From NCBI RefSeq assembly GCF_000022325.1, contig NC_012034.1, positions 1,072,501 through 1,136,500 on the forward strand: a DNA stretch of 64,000 bases, given 5' to 3'. Shown piece by piece: positions 61,848-64,000 of this stretch. The notes under the pieces were generated by a model. The model searched no databases and was not told the DNA's origin. It saw only the letters and a list, made by a program, of their open reading frames with translations. This DNA comes from Caldicellulosiruptor bescii DSM 6725. GTDB lineage: Bacteria; Bacillota; Thermoanaerobacteria; Caldicellulosiruptorales; Caldicellulosiruptoraceae. The stretch's first letter is position 1. Each line of letters opens with the position of its first letter. Made by a program: the position numbers and the translations under genes.

Positions 61848-62792
61848 TTGGACATTGTGTTTATGGGAACACCAGATTTTGCAGTTGATATTTTGCAAAA
61901 ACTGATTCAAGAGCCTTTTGTCAATTTAAAACTTGTTGTGACCCAACCTGACAAACCTGTTGGGAGAAAAAGAATATTGACAGCACCAGCTGTCAAGGAG
62001 TTTGCTCAAAAGGTTGGAAAAGATGTTGTTCAACCAGAAAAGCTAAAGAATAACGAGGAGTTTTTTGAACTTCTAAAAGAAATAAATCCTGATACAATCG
62101 TAGTTGTTGCATATGGGAAAATTCTTCCCAAAGAAGTGCTTGAGATACCCAAGTATGGCTGCATAAATGTTCATGCTTCCCTTTTACCAGAGTACAGAGG
62201 AGCTGCACCAATTCAAAGAGTACTTATGGATGGAAAGGAATATACAGGTATTACCATTATGAAAATGGACGAGGGATTAGACACAGGAGATATTCTTCTT
62301 CAGAAAAAAGTTAAAATTGAAAATGATGATGACATTTTAACACTTTCAAAAAAGCTTGCAGAAGTGGGTAGCCAGCTTTTAATTGAAACTTTGAGGAATA
62401 TCGAAAATATAACTCCTGTAAAACAGGACCACAGCAGAGCAACATATGCCCCACCTATCAAAAAGGAAGAAGGAAATATTGACTGGAATATGAGTGCGAA
62501 GGAAATTTATAATAGATTTAGAGCTCTTAAAATATGGCCAGGAATTTTCACAACTTTCAAAGGAAAACTTTTAAAAATTCACGATATTGAAATTGCTCAG
62601 GATAATAAAGACAATATTAATAGTAATGTACCAAATGGTACTGTAGTTGAGATAGATGACAGCAGCATTATAATAAAAGTTAGAGATGGACTGATAAGAC
62701 TTAAACTTCTTCAGCTTGAAGGTGGAAAAAAGATTGGAGCAAGAGACTTTGTCAATGGGTATAAAATAAAAAAAGGAGATGTTTTAGCCTAA
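61848..62792 (+). CDS. fmt: Methionyl-tRNA formyltransferase
   Basis: 314 residues. DIVFMGTPDFAVDIL, TQPDKPVGRK, the SLLPEYRGAAPIQ catalytic loop with NVHAS, and TYAPPIKKEEGNIDW are canonical. It formylates initiator Met-tRNA from 10-formyl-THF, tying it to FolD upstream. TTG start at 61848 after AAAGGGGAAAGTG. Confidence 0.97.
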   Translation: MDIVFMGTPDFAVDILQKLIQEPFVNLKLVVTQPDKPVGRKRILTAPAVKEFAQKVGKDVVQPEKLKNNEEFFELLKEINPDTIVVVAYGKILPKEVLEIPKYGCINVHASLLPEYRGAAPIQRVLMDGKEYTGITIMKMDEGLDTGDILLQKKVKIENDDDILTLSKKLAEVGSQLLIETLRNIENITPVKQDHSRATYAPPIKKEEGNIDWNMSAKEIYNRFRALKIWPGIFTTFKGKLLKIHDIEIAQDNKDNINSNVPNGTVVEIDDSSIIIKVRDGLIRLKLLQLEGGKKIGARDFVNGYKIKKGDVLA

Positions 62793-62813
62793 AATCAGGG
62801 GAGAGGATGAAAA

Positions 62814-63509
62814 GTGTTTTACTATTTTGACCCTTTGTATCTTGTGTTTGCTATTCCTGCATTTTTGATATCTCTTATAGCCCAAATGAGGGTCCAGATG
62901 GTTTTTTCAAAGTATTCCAGAGTCAGAACATTTTCAGGGCTGACAGGTGCCGAGGTTGCCAAAAATATACTGTGGTCCAACGGTATTTATGATGTCAGAG
63001 TAGAATATGTACCGGGACTTTTGACAGACCATTACGACCCGCGATTTAGAGTGCTCAGACTATCACAGGGGGTTTTTGATTCCAATTCTGTTGCTGCAGT
63101 TGGAGTTGCTGCACATGAGGCAGGGCATGCCATTCAGCACTACCAAAAATATCCGTGGCTGGCTCTTAGAACTGCCATGGTACCTGTTGTGAATATAGGG
63201 TCGAATTTGGCTTTTCCGCTTATTTTGATAGGGCTTTTACTGAAGAATGGAGATATATTTATAAATCTTGGAATTTTGCTTTTCAGTTTAGCAGTTGTGT
63301 TTACCTTGATTACACTGCCTGTTGAATTAAATGCCAGCAAAAGAGCTGTAGAGGCGTTAAAAGTATCAGGCGTTATACTTCCTGACGAGGAGATAGCAGT
63401 AAAGAAAGTGCTTGGTGCGGCTGCTATGACATATGTTGCAGCGGTATCTGTTGCAATACTTCAGTTATTATATTATCTTAGTTTAGTTCAACGAAGAAGG
63501 GATGATTAA
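62814..63509 (+). CDS. Membrane zinc metallopeptidase (YugP type)
   Basis: 231 residues. The HEAGH zinc motif (about 101-105) is preceded by the family segment LLTDHYDPRFRVLRLSQGVFDSNSVAAVGVAAHEAGHAIQ. N-terminal helix (YLVFAIPAFLISLIAQ) and three C-terminal hydrophobic helices. Substrate unknown; commonly between fmt and rsmB in Clostridia. GTG start. Confidence 0.92.
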   Translation: MFYYFDPLYLVFAIPAFLISLIAQMRVQMVFSKYSRVRTFSGLTGAEVAKNILWSNGIYDVRVEYVPGLLTDHYDPRFRVLRLSQGVFDSNSVAAVGVAAHEAGHAIQHYQKYPWLALRTAMVPVVNIGSNLAFPLILIGLLLKNGDIFINLGILLFSLAVVFTLITLPVELNASKRAVEALKVSGVILPDEEIAVKKVLGAAAMTYVAAVSVAILQLLYYLSLVQRRRDD

Positions 63510-63511
63510 AG

Positions 63512-64000
63512 ATTAATACGAGAGAAGCTGCTTTTCTTTTACTGTTTGAGGTTGAAAAGAAAAAGTTTTCTGGCATGGACTCTTTGATGGAGAAATTCCA
63601 TCAAAAGTTAAAAAATGAAAAGGACAGGGCTTTGTTTGTTGAGCTTGTTCATGGTGTTTTGAGATACAAAAGCCTTATTGACTACTATATTAATTTTGTT
63701 GCTAAAAAAGGAGTAAAGGATAAAAGGATATTAAACATTTTAAGGGTTGCCACATATGAACTTCTTTTTCTTGAAAAGATTCCAGAGTATGCAACAGTAA
63801 ATGAGGCATGTGAGGTTGCAAGCAAAATAAATCCACATTTAAAGGCTTTTGTGAATGCAATTTTGAGAAATATAATCAGAAACAAAAATCAAATAGAAGA
63901 GTCATTGGAAAGAATTAAGGACGTGGACTATAAAAGTTATTTATCAATAAAGCTTTCTTATCCCAGATTTTTAATAGATTATTTAGAAGAGAGTTATGGA
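63512..64000 (+). CDS. rsmB: 16S rRNA m5C967 methyltransferase RsmB, N-terminal part (cut by window end)
   Basis: The frame is open to the last base. NTREAAFLLLFEVEKKKFSGMDSLMEKF, RALFVELVHGVLRYKSLIDYYI, ILRVATYELLFLEKIPEYATVNEACEVASKINP and FVNAILRNI form the NusB-like RNA-binding domain of RsmB. The SAM-binding part would follow beyond the window. There is no ATG, GTG or TTG near the expected N terminus: a stop lies at 63503-63505 and the first ATG is 63576. The SD AAGAAGGG (63494-63501) points to ATT 63512. Confidence 0.92.
   Translation, partial: MNTREAAFLLLFEVEKKKFSGMDSLMEKFHQKLKNEKDRALFVELVHGVLRYKSLIDYYINFVAKKGVKDKRILNILRVATYELLFLEKIPEYATVNEACEVASKINPHLKAFVNAILRNIIRNKNQIEESLERIKDVDYKSYLSIKLSYPRFLIDYLEESYG

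Overview
The window is an AT-rich (roughly one-third G+C by eye) stretch of a low-GC Firmicute chromosome. Gene content and order (ffh-rpsP-khpA-rimM-trmD-rplS-ylqF-rnhB, a complete spoIIIA operon, dpaAB, spoVT, class-A RNase P RNA, remA-gmk-rpoZ-coaBC-priA-def-fmt) point to the Clostridia/Thermoanaerobacterales. The Lys/Glu/Ile-rich proteins fit an anaerobic thermophile; my best guess is Caldicellulosiruptor, but that is inference from protein style and synteny, not a search.

Layout. 1-6.4 kb: a translation and ribosome-biogenesis cluster (ffh 3' end, rpsP, khpA, rimM, trmD, rplS with a probable L19 leader, rbgA, rnhB, the ylqG/ylqH pair, yraN). 6.5-17.8 kb: dipicolinate synthase dpaAB, ftsK/spoIIIE, a YgiQ-type radical SAM gene, folD, rimO, pgsA, cinA, recA (with SOS-box-like promoter) and recX. 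17.8-29.9 kb: rny, ymdB, spoIIIAA-AH, an Asp23/AmaP envelope module, nusB, xseAB, a polyprenyl synthase and rnpB. 30-39.5 kb: an MFS transporter, spoVT, iorAB plus phenylacetate-CoA ligase (aromatic 2-oxoacid oxidation and aryl-CoA metabolism), DUF421/DUF4363 membrane proteins and a CoA-binding protein. 51.8-64 kb: DUF89, an HDAC-like hydrolase with a hydantoinase-type partner, yicC, remA, gmk, rpoZ, coaBC, priA, def, fmt, a membrane metallopeptidase and the start of rsmB.

The most interesting part is 39,533-51,627: a 12.1-kb island inserted in the 3' half of a tRNA-Thr(CGT) gene, bounded by 45-bp perfect direct repeats. Its layout closely follows phage-inducible chromosomal islands (PICI/SaPI-type satellites). 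A tyrosine integrase and a Cro/CI-type repressor point right. A divergent leftward block carries an excisionase-like HTH protein and a CHC2/TOPRIM primase-helicase, followed immediately by an iteron-rich AT-rich intergenic region (probable replication origin), then small ORFs, a terminase-small-subunit-like gene, a sigma-70-region-2 protein and a hicAB toxin-antitoxin pair. There is no large terminase, capsid or tail gene. Candidate arm-type integrase sites, repressor operators, a second decameric repeat cluster and an operator within the hicA promoter can all be read directly.

Two conserved genes (trmD and ygiQ) are each broken by an apparent extra A in a short A-run, which suggests base-calling errors or recent mutations. 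Two others (rny and rsmB) seem to lack any normal start codon at the right distance from the Shine-Dalgarno (SD) sequence and may start at ATT.
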